Assembly: GCA_050246435.1 (NCBI GenBank)
Contig: JBFWWB010000158.1
Coordinates: 1 to 5,243 of the forward strand
DNA: 5,243 nucleotides
Direction: 5' to 3'
DNA from: JAKFWI01 sp050246435
GTDB taxonomy: Bacteria > Pseudomonadota > Alphaproteobacteria > Caulobacterales > Aquidulcibacteraceae
The number at the start of each line of letters is the position of its first letter. The stretch's first letter is position 1. The position numbers and the translations under genes were made by a program. Positions 1 to 5,141 of the stretch are shown piece by piece. The notes under the pieces were generated by a model, which was not told the DNA's origin, searched no databases, and saw only the letters and a list, made by a program, of their open reading frames with translations.

Positions 1-272
1 GCGCCGCCACCCTGCCGCTTCCCGGGATGGCGCACGGGCTTCGTCCCAACGCCCTGCCGCTTGCGCGCCGGCTGGAAGCCCTCTTGCGCCTGGCGCAGGA
101 TCGCGCCCGCGCAGTCCGCCGCCTGGCGCGCCGGCTTCAGGACGCGCGGCGCGAAAACGTCGCCGCGCGCTTCGCGCGCTACCGCTTCCGCGCGCCGTTC
201 CGCGAAACGCTGGACGAAGCCCAGCAGGAGGTTGATCGTATCGCCGCGCCGGCCCCGGCGGATACCTCCTAA
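1..272 (+). CDS. 3' end of an unidentified Arg/Ala-rich protein (partial, runs off the left edge)
   Basis: The reading frame is open from base 3 to the TAA stop at 270-272, giving about 89 visible codons. Third codon positions are strongly G/C, as expected of a real gene in this genome, and other frames through the segment read as shadows. An internal ATG at 27 lacks a convincing Shine-Dalgarno and the frame stays open upstream of it, so I treat the segment as the C-terminus of a longer gene. The visible product is rich in arginine (roughly one residue in five) and alanine and looks mostly helical and amphipathic, with several Arg-Arg pairs. It ends in a short Ala/Pro tail. No family motif, signal peptide or membrane span is visible. 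I do not recognise it. It does not resemble a PdhC (E2) C-terminus, which might have been expected upstream of lpdA. Existence as a gene is fairly likely; function is unknown. Confidence 0.6.
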   Translation, partial: AATLPLPGMAHGLRPNALPLARRLEALLRLAQDRARAVRRLARRLQDARRENVAARFARYRFRAPFRETLDEAQQEVDRIAAPAPADTS

Positions 273-296
273 GCGCGGACATGCGCCTAGTCAGAA

Positions 297-315
297 GAGG
301 GCAATAAAGCCCCTC
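297..315 (+). terminator. weak hairpin downstream of the left-edge gene
   Basis: GAGGGC at 297-302 pairs with GCCCCTC at 309-315 around the loop AATAAA, with one bulged C at 310. It lies 25 bases after the stop of the leftmost gene and about 60 bases before the next start, a sensible place for transcript termination or 3'-end protection. No T-run follows, so it is not a canonical intrinsic terminator, and its function is an inference. Confidence 0.25.
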
Positions 316-361
316 GCTGTCCTCGCCATTAGGTAAAGTGTCCCCGCTGCCCCGCAGGCGT

Positions 362-368
362 GGGAGGA
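362..368 (+). promoter_or_regulatory. Shine-Dalgarno fixing the start of the NTF2-like gene
   Basis: GGGAGGA lies five bases before the ATG at 374. This strong site selects that ATG over the in-frame GTG at 338, which has no such site and would add twelve basic residues (SPLPRRRGRKS after the start) not expected at the N-terminus of this family. Confidence 0.75.
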
Positions 369-373
369 AAAGC

Positions 374-775
374 ATGTCCAAGGAAAATGTGGCGCTGATC
401 AAAGGCCTGTACGAGGCGTTCGCCGCAGGCGACGCAGGCGCCGTGCTGGCGAAAATGAGCCCGGCGATTGTGTGGAACGAGGCGGAGAATTTCCCCTACG
501 CCGATGGCAACCCCTATGTCGGGCCCGAAGCGGTCGCCAACGGTGTTTTCGCGCGCATTGGCGCCGATTGGGAGGGCTTCGCCATCACTGTCGAAAACTT
601 GCTGGACGCGGGCGAGGCGGTGGTCGTGCAGGCCCGCTATCGCGGCGTCTTCAAAGCCACCGGCAAGCGGCTGGATGCGCAAGCAGCGCACGTTTGGCGT
701 TTGGCGGACGGCAAAGTCGCGTCGTTCCAGCAATATGTGGACACCTTGCAGGCGGCGCGGGTCGCAGAGCGTTAG
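374..775 (+). CDS. SnoaL/NTF2-like (ketosteroid-isomerase-related) protein, 133 aa
   Basis: The product has the length and pattern of a single NTF2-like fold domain. An N-terminal helix (about residues 3-18, VALIKGLYEAFAAGD) carries the typical 'LYEAFAAGD' opening of SnoaL-like proteins. Next come a segment with W34 and an acidic/aromatic stretch (about 34-50), a helix near 51-60, and alternating beta strands from about 66 to 124. The family's usual closing strand pattern, 'HVWRLADGKVASFQQYVDT', spans about residues 106-124. NTF2-like proteins form a cone-shaped pocket and act as isomerases, cyclases, hydrolases or simple binding proteins; sequence alone does not give the substrate. There is no signal peptide, so it is probably cytoplasmic. 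The ATG is set by the Shine-Dalgarno at 362-368. The gene lies 117 bases upstream of lpdA on the same strand, but lpdA appears to have its own promoter-like sequence, so an operon is uncertain. Family assignment is good; specific function is unknown. Confidence 0.85.
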   Translation: MSKENVALIKGLYEAFAAGDAGAVLAKMSPAIVWNEAENFPYADGNPYVGPEAVANGVFARIGADWEGFAITVENLLDAGEAVVVQARYRGVFKATGKRLDAQAAHVWRLADGKVASFQQYVDTLQAARVAER

Positions 776-826
776 CGCGGCGGCGTTCGCGCTTGCGAAA
801 ATGATCGCGCGTCATTCTTGCGCGGC

Positions 827-854
827 GCGGCGGAGGCCTGCCTTGCGCCGCCGC
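827..854 (+). other. GC-rich hairpin between the NTF2-like gene and lpdA
   Basis: GCGGCGG at 827-833 pairs perfectly with CCGCCGC at 848-854 around a 14-base loop. Two smaller inverted repeats lie just upstream: TTCGC/GCGAA at 786-799 and AATGA/TCATT at 800-816. Together they make the 776-860 segment highly structured. There is no T-run, so an intrinsic terminator is unlikely. Attenuation or 3'-end protection of the upstream transcript is possible but not shown. Confidence 0.3.
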
Positions 855-860
855 CGGCTG

Positions 861-886
861 TTGAATCGGCAAGGGCCTGCTATGTA
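861..886 (+). promoter_or_regulatory. candidate housekeeping promoter of lpdA (Caulobacter-type)
   Basis: TTGAATC at 861-867 and GCTATGTA at 879-886 are separated by 11 bases. The Caulobacter housekeeping consensus is approximately TTGACGS, 10-14 bases, GCTANAWC, so spacing fits and the GCTA core is intact, while the last positions of both boxes deviate. Transcription would begin about seven bases after 886, at or next to the A of the lpdA start codon at 893, predicting a leaderless mRNA. This agrees with the lack of a Shine-Dalgarno there. It is an inference from pattern matching only. Confidence 0.4.
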
Positions 887-892
887 GCCGCC

Positions 893-2299
893 ATGGCAGA
901 AACCTTCGATCTCATCGTCATCGGCTCCGGCCCTGGGGGCTACACCACCGCGATCCGCGCCGCCCAGCTCGGCTTCAAGACCGCCATCGTCGAGCGCGAT
1001 AGGCTGGGCGGCGTGTGCCTCAACTGGGGCTGCATCCCAACCAAGGCGCTGCTGCGCTCCGCCGAGGTGTACCGGACGATGCAGCACGCCGACGAATACG
1101 GCCTTGCGGCGGATAATGTGCGTTTCGACGCGAAGGCCGTCGTCACGCGCTCGCGCAAGGTCGCAGACCGTCTCTCGTCGGGTGTTTCGTTCCTGATGAA
1201 GAAGAACAAGATCACCGTGCTCACCGGCCATGCGCGCCTGGAGAAGGGCGCCGCGGCGCCCGCGGTGCTGGTGAAATCGGACAAAGGCGAGGAGCGCTAC
1301 ACGCCCAAGCATGTCGTGCTGGCCACCGGCGCGCGGGCGCGCGAAATGCCCGATCTCGGCATGACCGCCGATGGCGCACGCATCTGGACCTACAAGGATG
1401 CGATGACGCCGCCGGAATGGCCGCAATCGCTGTTGGTGTTCGGTTCGGGCGCCATCGGCGTCGAGTTCGCGAGTTTCTACGCCGCCTTCGGCGTGAAGGT
1501 GACGGTGGTGGAATTGCTCGACCGCATCCTCCCCGTGGAGGACGAAGAGGTTTCCGCCTTCGCTTTGCGCCAGTTCCGCAAGCAGGGGATCGAGTTCCGC
1601 ATCGGCGCGAAAGCGTCGTCCGTGAAGGTCGGCGCGGACGGCGTGAGCGCGGCGATCGAGGCCGGCGGGCGAAGCGAAACGCTCACCGCCAGCCATGCGA
1701 TCGTGGCGGTCGGCATCGTCGGCAATGTCGAGGACATGGGCCTCGAGGCGCTTGGCCTGAAGATCGACCGCACGCACGTCGTCACCGATGGGCTGGGCCG
1801 CACCAATGTGGCGGGCCTCTATGCGATCGGCGACGTGACCGGTCCGCCCTGGCTTGCGCACAAGGCGGGCCACGAGGGCATCGCCTGCGTCGAGGCGATC
1901 GCCGGGCAGCATCCCCATGCGCTCGATGTCGCGAAGATTCCCGGCTGCACGTATTCCCATCCGCAAGTGGCTTCCATCGGCCTCACCGAGGCGCGCGCCA
2001 AACAGGCGGGCAAGGAGATCAAGGTCGGCCGCTTTCCTTTCCAGGCGAACGGCAAGGCCATCGCGCTCGGCGAGGCGGAAGGTTTCGTGAAAACGATCTT
2101 CGACGCGAAGACCGGTGAATTGCTGGGCGCGCACATGATCGGCGCAGAGGTCACCGAACTCATTCAGGGCTTCGCCGTGGCGATGAGCGCGGAGGCGACG
2201 GAAGCGGAACTGATCGGCGCGGTGTTCCCGCATCCGACGCTCTCGGAAATGATGCACGAAGCGGTGCTCGATGCTTACGGGCGCGTGATCAACTCATGA
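893..2299 (+). CDS. lpdA: dihydrolipoamide dehydrogenase (E3), 468 aa
   Basis: LpdA reoxidises dihydrolipoyl groups on the E2 subunits of pyruvate and other 2-oxo-acid dehydrogenase complexes (and of glycine cleavage H protein), passing electrons through FAD to NAD+ in the cytoplasm. All hallmarks are present. The FAD Rossmann motif GSGPGG is at residues 11-16, the redox disulfide Cys42/Cys47 lies in CLNWGCIPTK, and the NAD-binding motif GSGAIG is at 184-189. The second FAD motif, YAIGD, ends at Asp314. A complete dimerisation domain holds the catalytic His447/Glu452 pair in HPTLSE. Length is normal for the family. The start at 893 places the first strand (FDLIVIG) correctly; an upstream in-frame TTG at 818 would add 25 unrelated residues read from a GC-rich hairpin. 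No Shine-Dalgarno precedes the ATG. The sequence resembles the alphaproteobacterial PDH-associated Lpd, and lipA lies about 2.8 kb downstream. The stop overlaps the next start (ATGA), so the downstream gene is probably cotranslated. Confidence 0.97.
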   Translation: MAETFDLIVIGSGPGGYTTAIRAAQLGFKTAIVERDRLGGVCLNWGCIPTKALLRSAEVYRTMQHADEYGLAADNVRFDAKAVVTRSRKVADRLSSGVSFLMKKNKITVLTGHARLEKGAAAPAVLVKSDKGEERYTPKHVVLATGARAREMPDLGMTADGARIWTYKDAMTPPEWPQSLLVFGSGAIGVEFASFYAAFGVKVTVVELLDRILPVEDEEVSAFALRQFRKQGIEFRIGAKASSVKVGADGVSAAIEAGGRSETLTASHAIVAVGIVGNVEDMGLEALGLKIDRTHVVTDGLGRTNVAGLYAIGDVTGPPWLAHKAGHEGIACVEAIAGQHPHALDVAKIPGCTYSHPQVASIGLTEARAKQAGKEIKVGRFPFQANGKAIALGEAEGFVKTIFDAKTGELLGAHMIGAEVTELIQGFAVAMSAEATEAELIGAVFPHPTLSEMMHEAVLDAYGRVINS

Positions 2300-3426
2300 A
2301 GCGCATCGCCCTGGCGCTACTGGCGGCGGTGCTGGCGCTCTCCGCGCCGCAGCCTGCGCGCGCGCAGGGCGTGGAGGCCCCCGACAGGGAAGGCGACGGC
2401 GCTTTCGCGGCGTCGCGCGTCGTGATCCCCGGGCGCATCGCGGGCGACGCCATGATCATGGCTGGGAGCGCCCAGCTCGATGGCGAAGTCGGCGACGACG
2501 CGCGCGTTCTGGCCGGGCGCTACAAGCAAAGCGGCGCCGTCGGCGGCGAGCTCGCGATCGCGGCGCAATCGGCCGAGATCGACGGGCCCGTGGGCGACGA
2601 CCTTTACGTCGCGGCGAACGATGTGCGCCTCGGTTCCGACGCACGGATCGGCCAGGATGCACGCATCTTCGGACAGGACGTGCTCGTGAAGGGCCGGATC
2701 GACGGCAATCTCGATGTGTCTGGCGAAAGCGTCGCCCTCGATGCGCAAGTAGGCGGCGACGTCACCATCAACGCGCGCGAGATCTTCCTATCTCCGAACG
2801 CCACGATCGAAGGGCGGCTGATCTGGCGCAGCCCCACGCCGCCCGACATTCCCCCCGAAGCGATCGTGCACCGCGGCGTCTCCGGCGAGGTGATCAAGGG
2901 CTGGCGCCGCGAGGGCGTTCTTACATGGGCGATGCCGTGGAAAGGCGCGCCGCGCGCGGTGCTGTATGCCGGGGAGGCGGCGGTGCGCATCACCGTGGCG
3001 CTCAGCGCGTTTCTGCTGGGCCTGTTGCTTGTGCTGCTGACGCCGCATTACGCTGACCGCGTCTTCAACGTGCTGCGCGCGCGTTGGCCCGCCGCGCTGG
3101 GATGGGGCGCAGCCATCCTGCTGCTGACGCCGGTGCTGGCGTTCGTCATCATGCTGAGCTTGGTGGGCTTCCCGCTCGGCTTCCTCATGTTGCTGGCGTG
3201 GCCGCTGCTGGCGCTGTGCGGCTATGCGTTGGGCGCTGGCGCGCTGGCCGCGCTGGCGCTGAAGCCAGCGACGCCGGGCGCGCGGGTGATCGCGCTGGCC
3301 GCTGGCCTCGCGGCGCTGACGGTGCTGTCGTTCGCGCCGGCGATCGGCTGGATGTTCGCGGTCGCCGCGACGTTTCTCGGTCTTGGCGCACTGGCGCTCG
3401 CCGTCAGGCCGCGCCTGCAGGTGTGA
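2296..3426 (+). CDS. exported bactofilin-like beta-solenoid protein with C-terminal membrane domain, 376 aa
   Basis: Three parts are visible. A signal peptide at residues 1-23 (KR, a hydrophobic core, then ARA before Gln24) is probably cut after Ala23. Residues about 42-175 form a polymer-forming, bactofilin-like beta-solenoid whose rungs carry a V/I-G-x-(D) step at residues 48, 65, 82, 99, 118, 135, 152 and 171. The period is 17 residues with two 2-residue insertions, and VGDD occurs twice exactly 34 residues apart. After a Pro-rich linker (about 178-190) and a charged/Trp-containing stretch come about five hydrophobic segments, near 231-249, 267-290, 292-321, 329-347 and 349-370. The architecture matches 'polymer-forming cytoskeletal' proteins with a C-terminal membrane domain (DUF8173-like, from memory). 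The solenoid should lie outside the cytoplasmic membrane, unlike classical cytoplasmic bactofilins. The start codon overlaps the lpdA stop by four bases with no clear Shine-Dalgarno, which suggests translational coupling. Function is unknown; envelope organisation or scaffolding is a guess. Confidence 0.85.
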   Translation: MKRIALALLAAVLALSAPQPARAQGVEAPDREGDGAFAASRVVIPGRIAGDAMIMAGSAQLDGEVGDDARVLAGRYKQSGAVGGELAIAAQSAEIDGPVGDDLYVAANDVRLGSDARIGQDARIFGQDVLVKGRIDGNLDVSGESVALDAQVGGDVTINAREIFLSPNATIEGRLIWRSPTPPDIPPEAIVHRGVSGEVIKGWRREGVLTWAMPWKGAPRAVLYAGEAAVRITVALSAFLLGLLLVLLTPHYADRVFNVLRARWPAALGWGAAILLLTPVLAFVIMLSLVGFPLGFLMLLAWPLLALCGYALGAGALAALALKPATPGARVIALAAGLAALTVLSFAPAIGWMFAVAATFLGLGALALAVRPRLQV

Positions 3427-3433
3427 GCGCTCA
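3424..3433. other. 10-bp palindrome made of two convergent stop codons
   Basis: TGAGCGCTCA is a perfect palindrome whose halves are the TGA stop of the solenoid gene (3424-3426) and the TGA stop of the convergent ligase gene (3433-3431 on the minus strand). Only four bases separate the genes and no T-rich terminator is visible nearby, so the two transcripts probably overlap at their 3' ends. An 11-bp direct repeat (TCAGGCCGCGC at 3404-3414 and 3431-3441) flanks the junction. Confidence 0.6.
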
Positions 3434-4990
3434 GGCCGCGCGCGCGCCGTCGGCGTGAATGTCGGCCATCGCGCGCACGGCGACATAATCCGTCTTGCCG
3501 CTGCCCAGCACGGGCACTTCGCGAACCGTCATGATCGTTTTCGGGATGGCGATTTCCGGCGCGCCATGCGTCTGCGCCCAATCGAGCAGCGCATGGGGCT
3601 GCGCCTCCGGCTCGTCGCTCACCAGGATCACTTTTTCGCCCTTGCGCGAGCACGGCACGGCCACCGCCGCGTGGCGGCTTTCCGGCCACAGGGCGCTGGC
3701 GTAGGCCTCCACCGCGGCAAGCGACACCATCTCGCCGCCGATTTTTGCGAAGCGCTTCACGCGCCCGAGAATGGTGATCGAGCCCCGCGCATCGATGGAA
3801 ACGACATCGCCCGTGTCGTGCCAGCCGTCTTGCGGGGGATGGAGGCCGTCCTCGCTCAGATAGCCCTTCATCACGTTCGGCCCGCGCACGAGGAGGTTGG
3901 CGCCTTCCTCGATGCCGGGAACCTTTTCGAGGCGAACCTCCATTCCGGGCAATACCGCCCCGACCGTGCCTTCGTGATTATCCGTCGGCTGATTGACGGC
4001 GATGACGGGCGACGCCTCGGTCGCGCCATAGCCCTCGAGCAGCATGACATTGAAGCGGCGGGCGTAGATGTCGCGGGTTTCCCGGCGCACGCGCTCGGCG
4101 CCGCAGACGGCGAAGCGCAAGCCGGAGAGGTCGCCGTCTTCCGCGGCGCGCGCATACTGGTAGGCGAACGTATCCGTCGCCAACAGAACGTTAGCGCCGC
4201 TTTCGCGAATGAGCCGCGGGATGATCTTGAAGTGCAGCGGCGAGGGATAGACGAACGCCTTGTGGCCGGTCAGCAGCGGCAGCAGCAGGCCGCCCGTTAG
4301 CCCGAAAGAGTGAAACACGGGCAGCGGATTGAAGAACACCCATTCTGGGTCGAACGCGATATGCGCGGCGATCTGGCGGACGTTCGAAACAAGATTGGCG
4401 TGCGTCAGCACCACGCCGCGCGGCGCCCCGAAACTGCCGGACGTGAAAAGAACGACAGCCTCGTCGTCCGGCTTGGCGGCGCTGCGGAACACCCCTGGCG
4501 CCAGCCCCGAAACCACGGCGCCCATCTTGTCGTGCACGCCGATCTTCTCGCGCAACTGTTCCAGGCGCACGATCATGGCATGCGCGGAAAGTTCTTCGGC
4601 GAGCGCCTGCAGATTACCCTGTTCCAGAAAACGCTCCGAGGTGAGCACCGTCTTGACGTTCGCCGCGGCGAGCGCCGCTTTCAAGTTCATCGCGCCGGCG
4701 GTGAAGTTGAGCATCGCCGGAGTGCGCCCGATGGCATGCAACGCGAAGAAGGTCACCGCAGCGCCCGCGCTCGAGGGCAACAGCACGCCGACGCGCTCGC
4801 GCGGGGCCGTCATCGCCTTGAGCTTTCCGCCCAGCGCGAACGCTGCGCGCACCAGATCGCCATAGGTCAATGGCTTGCGCTCGTGATCTTCCAGGATGGG
4901 CGTCGCCGCGCCCGAGCGCAGGCGCGCCTGGAGCAGCGCGTCGAACACCGAGACGCGCCCAGACATGGAATCGAAGGGCTTGTGCGCCAC
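3431..4990 (-). CDS. stand-alone acyl-ACP synthetase / AMP-dependent acyl ligase (Aas C-terminal type), 519 aa
   Basis: This adenylate-forming ligase is expected to activate a fatty acid with ATP to acyl-AMP and transfer it to acyl carrier protein (or possibly CoA). ANL-superfamily motifs are in order: P-loop TSGSFGAPRG at residues 183-192, GYGATE at 320-325, the HDTGD motif ending at Asp395, the hinge GRVKRFAKIGGEM from 409, and the C-terminal catalytic Lys499 in LGSGKTDY. The segments PVFHSFGLT, VYPSPLHF, ILGRVKRFAKI, GEMVSL and PVLGSGK follow the C-terminal half of E. coli Aas closely, as I recall it. Aas also carries an N-terminal PlsC-type acyltransferase domain (and in some bacteria an MFS transporter), which is absent here. 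I choose the GTG start at 4990 because GGGAGG lies seven bases upstream. The ATG at 4966 (MSGRVSV) is the alternative, and longer starts up to 5218 overlap lipA and encode low-complexity sequence. The P-loop has Phe187 where Thr is usual (Glu in E. coli Aas as recalled). It is predicted cytoplasmic, with no signal peptide. Confidence 0.88.
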   Translation of the reverse strand: MAHKPFDSMSGRVSVFDALLQARLRSGAATPILEDHERKPLTYGDLVRAAFALGGKLKAMTAPRERVGVLLPSSAGAAVTFFALHAIGRTPAMLNFTAGAMNLKAALAAANVKTVLTSERFLEQGNLQALAEELSAHAMIVRLEQLREKIGVHDKMGAVVSGLAPGVFRSAAKPDDEAVVLFTSGSFGAPRGVVLTHANLVSNVRQIAAHIAFDPEWVFFNPLPVFHSFGLTGGLLLPLLTGHKAFVYPSPLHFKIIPRLIRESGANVLLATDTFAYQYARAAEDGDLSGLRFAVCGAERVRRETRDIYARRFNVMLLEGYGATEASPVIAVNQPTDNHEGTVGAVLPGMEVRLEKVPGIEEGANLLVRGPNVMKGYLSEDGLHPPQDGWHDTGDVVSIDARGSITILGRVKRFAKIGGEMVSLAAVEAYASALWPESRHAAVAVPCSRKGEKVILVSDEPEAQPHALLDWAQTHGAPEIAIPKTIMTVREVPVLGSGKTDYVAVRAMADIHADGARAA

Positions 4991-4997
4991 GTTCTCG

Positions 4998-5003
4998 CCT
5001 CCC
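4998..5003 (-). promoter_or_regulatory. Shine-Dalgarno deciding the GTG start of the acyl ligase
   Basis: On the minus strand GGGAGG lies seven bases before the GTG at 4990-4988. The spacing is ideal, whereas the in-frame ATG at 4966 would be about 31 bases away. This makes GTG the better start. Confidence 0.7.
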
Positions 5004-5013
5004 GAGCGCTTCT

Positions 5014-5028
5014 TTGCCGCTGCGGCAA
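5014..5028. repeat. perfect 15-bp inverted repeat upstream of the acyl ligase (operator candidate)
   Basis: TTGCCGC-T-GCGGCAA has two perfect 7-base arms around a single central base. It ends 11 bases upstream of the ligase Shine-Dalgarno. Its size and symmetry suit a dimeric repressor site (TetR/GntR-like regulators often control fatty-acid genes). As RNA it could also fold as a 6-bp stem with a 3-base loop. Further TTGCC words lie at 5058-5049 on the minus strand. The regulator is unknown. Confidence 0.45.
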
Positions 5029-5106
5029 TCTTGCTACCCCATCCGGAAGGCAAGGCAAACCATGCGGCCCTTGCGCGGCGCAGGGGCGGCATGCGCCACG
5101 GGCCAT

Positions 5107-5120
5107 TGCGCGCGCGCGCG
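5107..5120. repeat. 14-base alternating pyrimidine-purine (GC) tract
   Basis: TGCGCGCGCGCGCG alternates strictly and lies about 22-35 bases upstream of the lipA start codon. Such tracts can adopt Z-DNA under negative supercoiling, as between divergent promoters. In a GC-rich genome it may equally be composition noise or a slippage-prone repeat. Confidence 0.5.
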
Positions 5121-5141
5121 GGCGCGTCCATCCTTTGCGAT

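Larger units (their letters stand above)
4991..5141. promoter_or_regulatory. divergent intergenic region between the acyl ligase and lipA
   Basis: These 151 bases must contain the upstream control signals of both divergent genes. Features seen are the inverted repeat at 5014-5028, a GC-alternating tract at 5107-5120, and on the minus strand a tandem TTGCCTTGCC (5058-5049) that could serve as a poor -35 element. I found no convincing -10 box for either direction. lipA lacks a recognisable Shine-Dalgarno just upstream of its ATG. Confidence 0.45.

Noticed and set aside
338..373. Upstream GTG start for the NTF2-like gene
   Set aside because: No Shine-Dalgarno at that GTG, and the added residues are basic and atypical; the ATG at 374 has an excellent site.
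818..892. Upstream TTG start for lpdA
   Set aside because: The extra 25 residues are encoded by a GC-rich hairpin and promoter-like sequence, and the family begins about ten residues before the GSGPGG motif, as the ATG at 893 gives.
812..2257. 481-codon open frame on the minus strand, opposite lpdA
   Set aside because: It is the complement of a certain lpdA gene in a GC-rich genome, where antisense frames stay open by codon bias. The product is His/Arg/Asp-rich low-complexity sequence with no motifs.
2788..3486. 232-codon minus-strand frame rich in Gln/Arg across the solenoid gene's membrane domain
   Set aside because: It is the reverse complement of Leu/Ala/Gly-rich membrane codons, which produces repetitive Gln/Arg/Ala strings. 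It also overlaps the ligase stop region and has no domain.
3383..4300. 305-codon open frame on the + strand opposite the acyl ligase
   Set aside because: Antisense shadow of a well-supported ligase gene. The predicted product is His/Arg-rich with no recognisable domain and overlaps the end of the solenoid gene.
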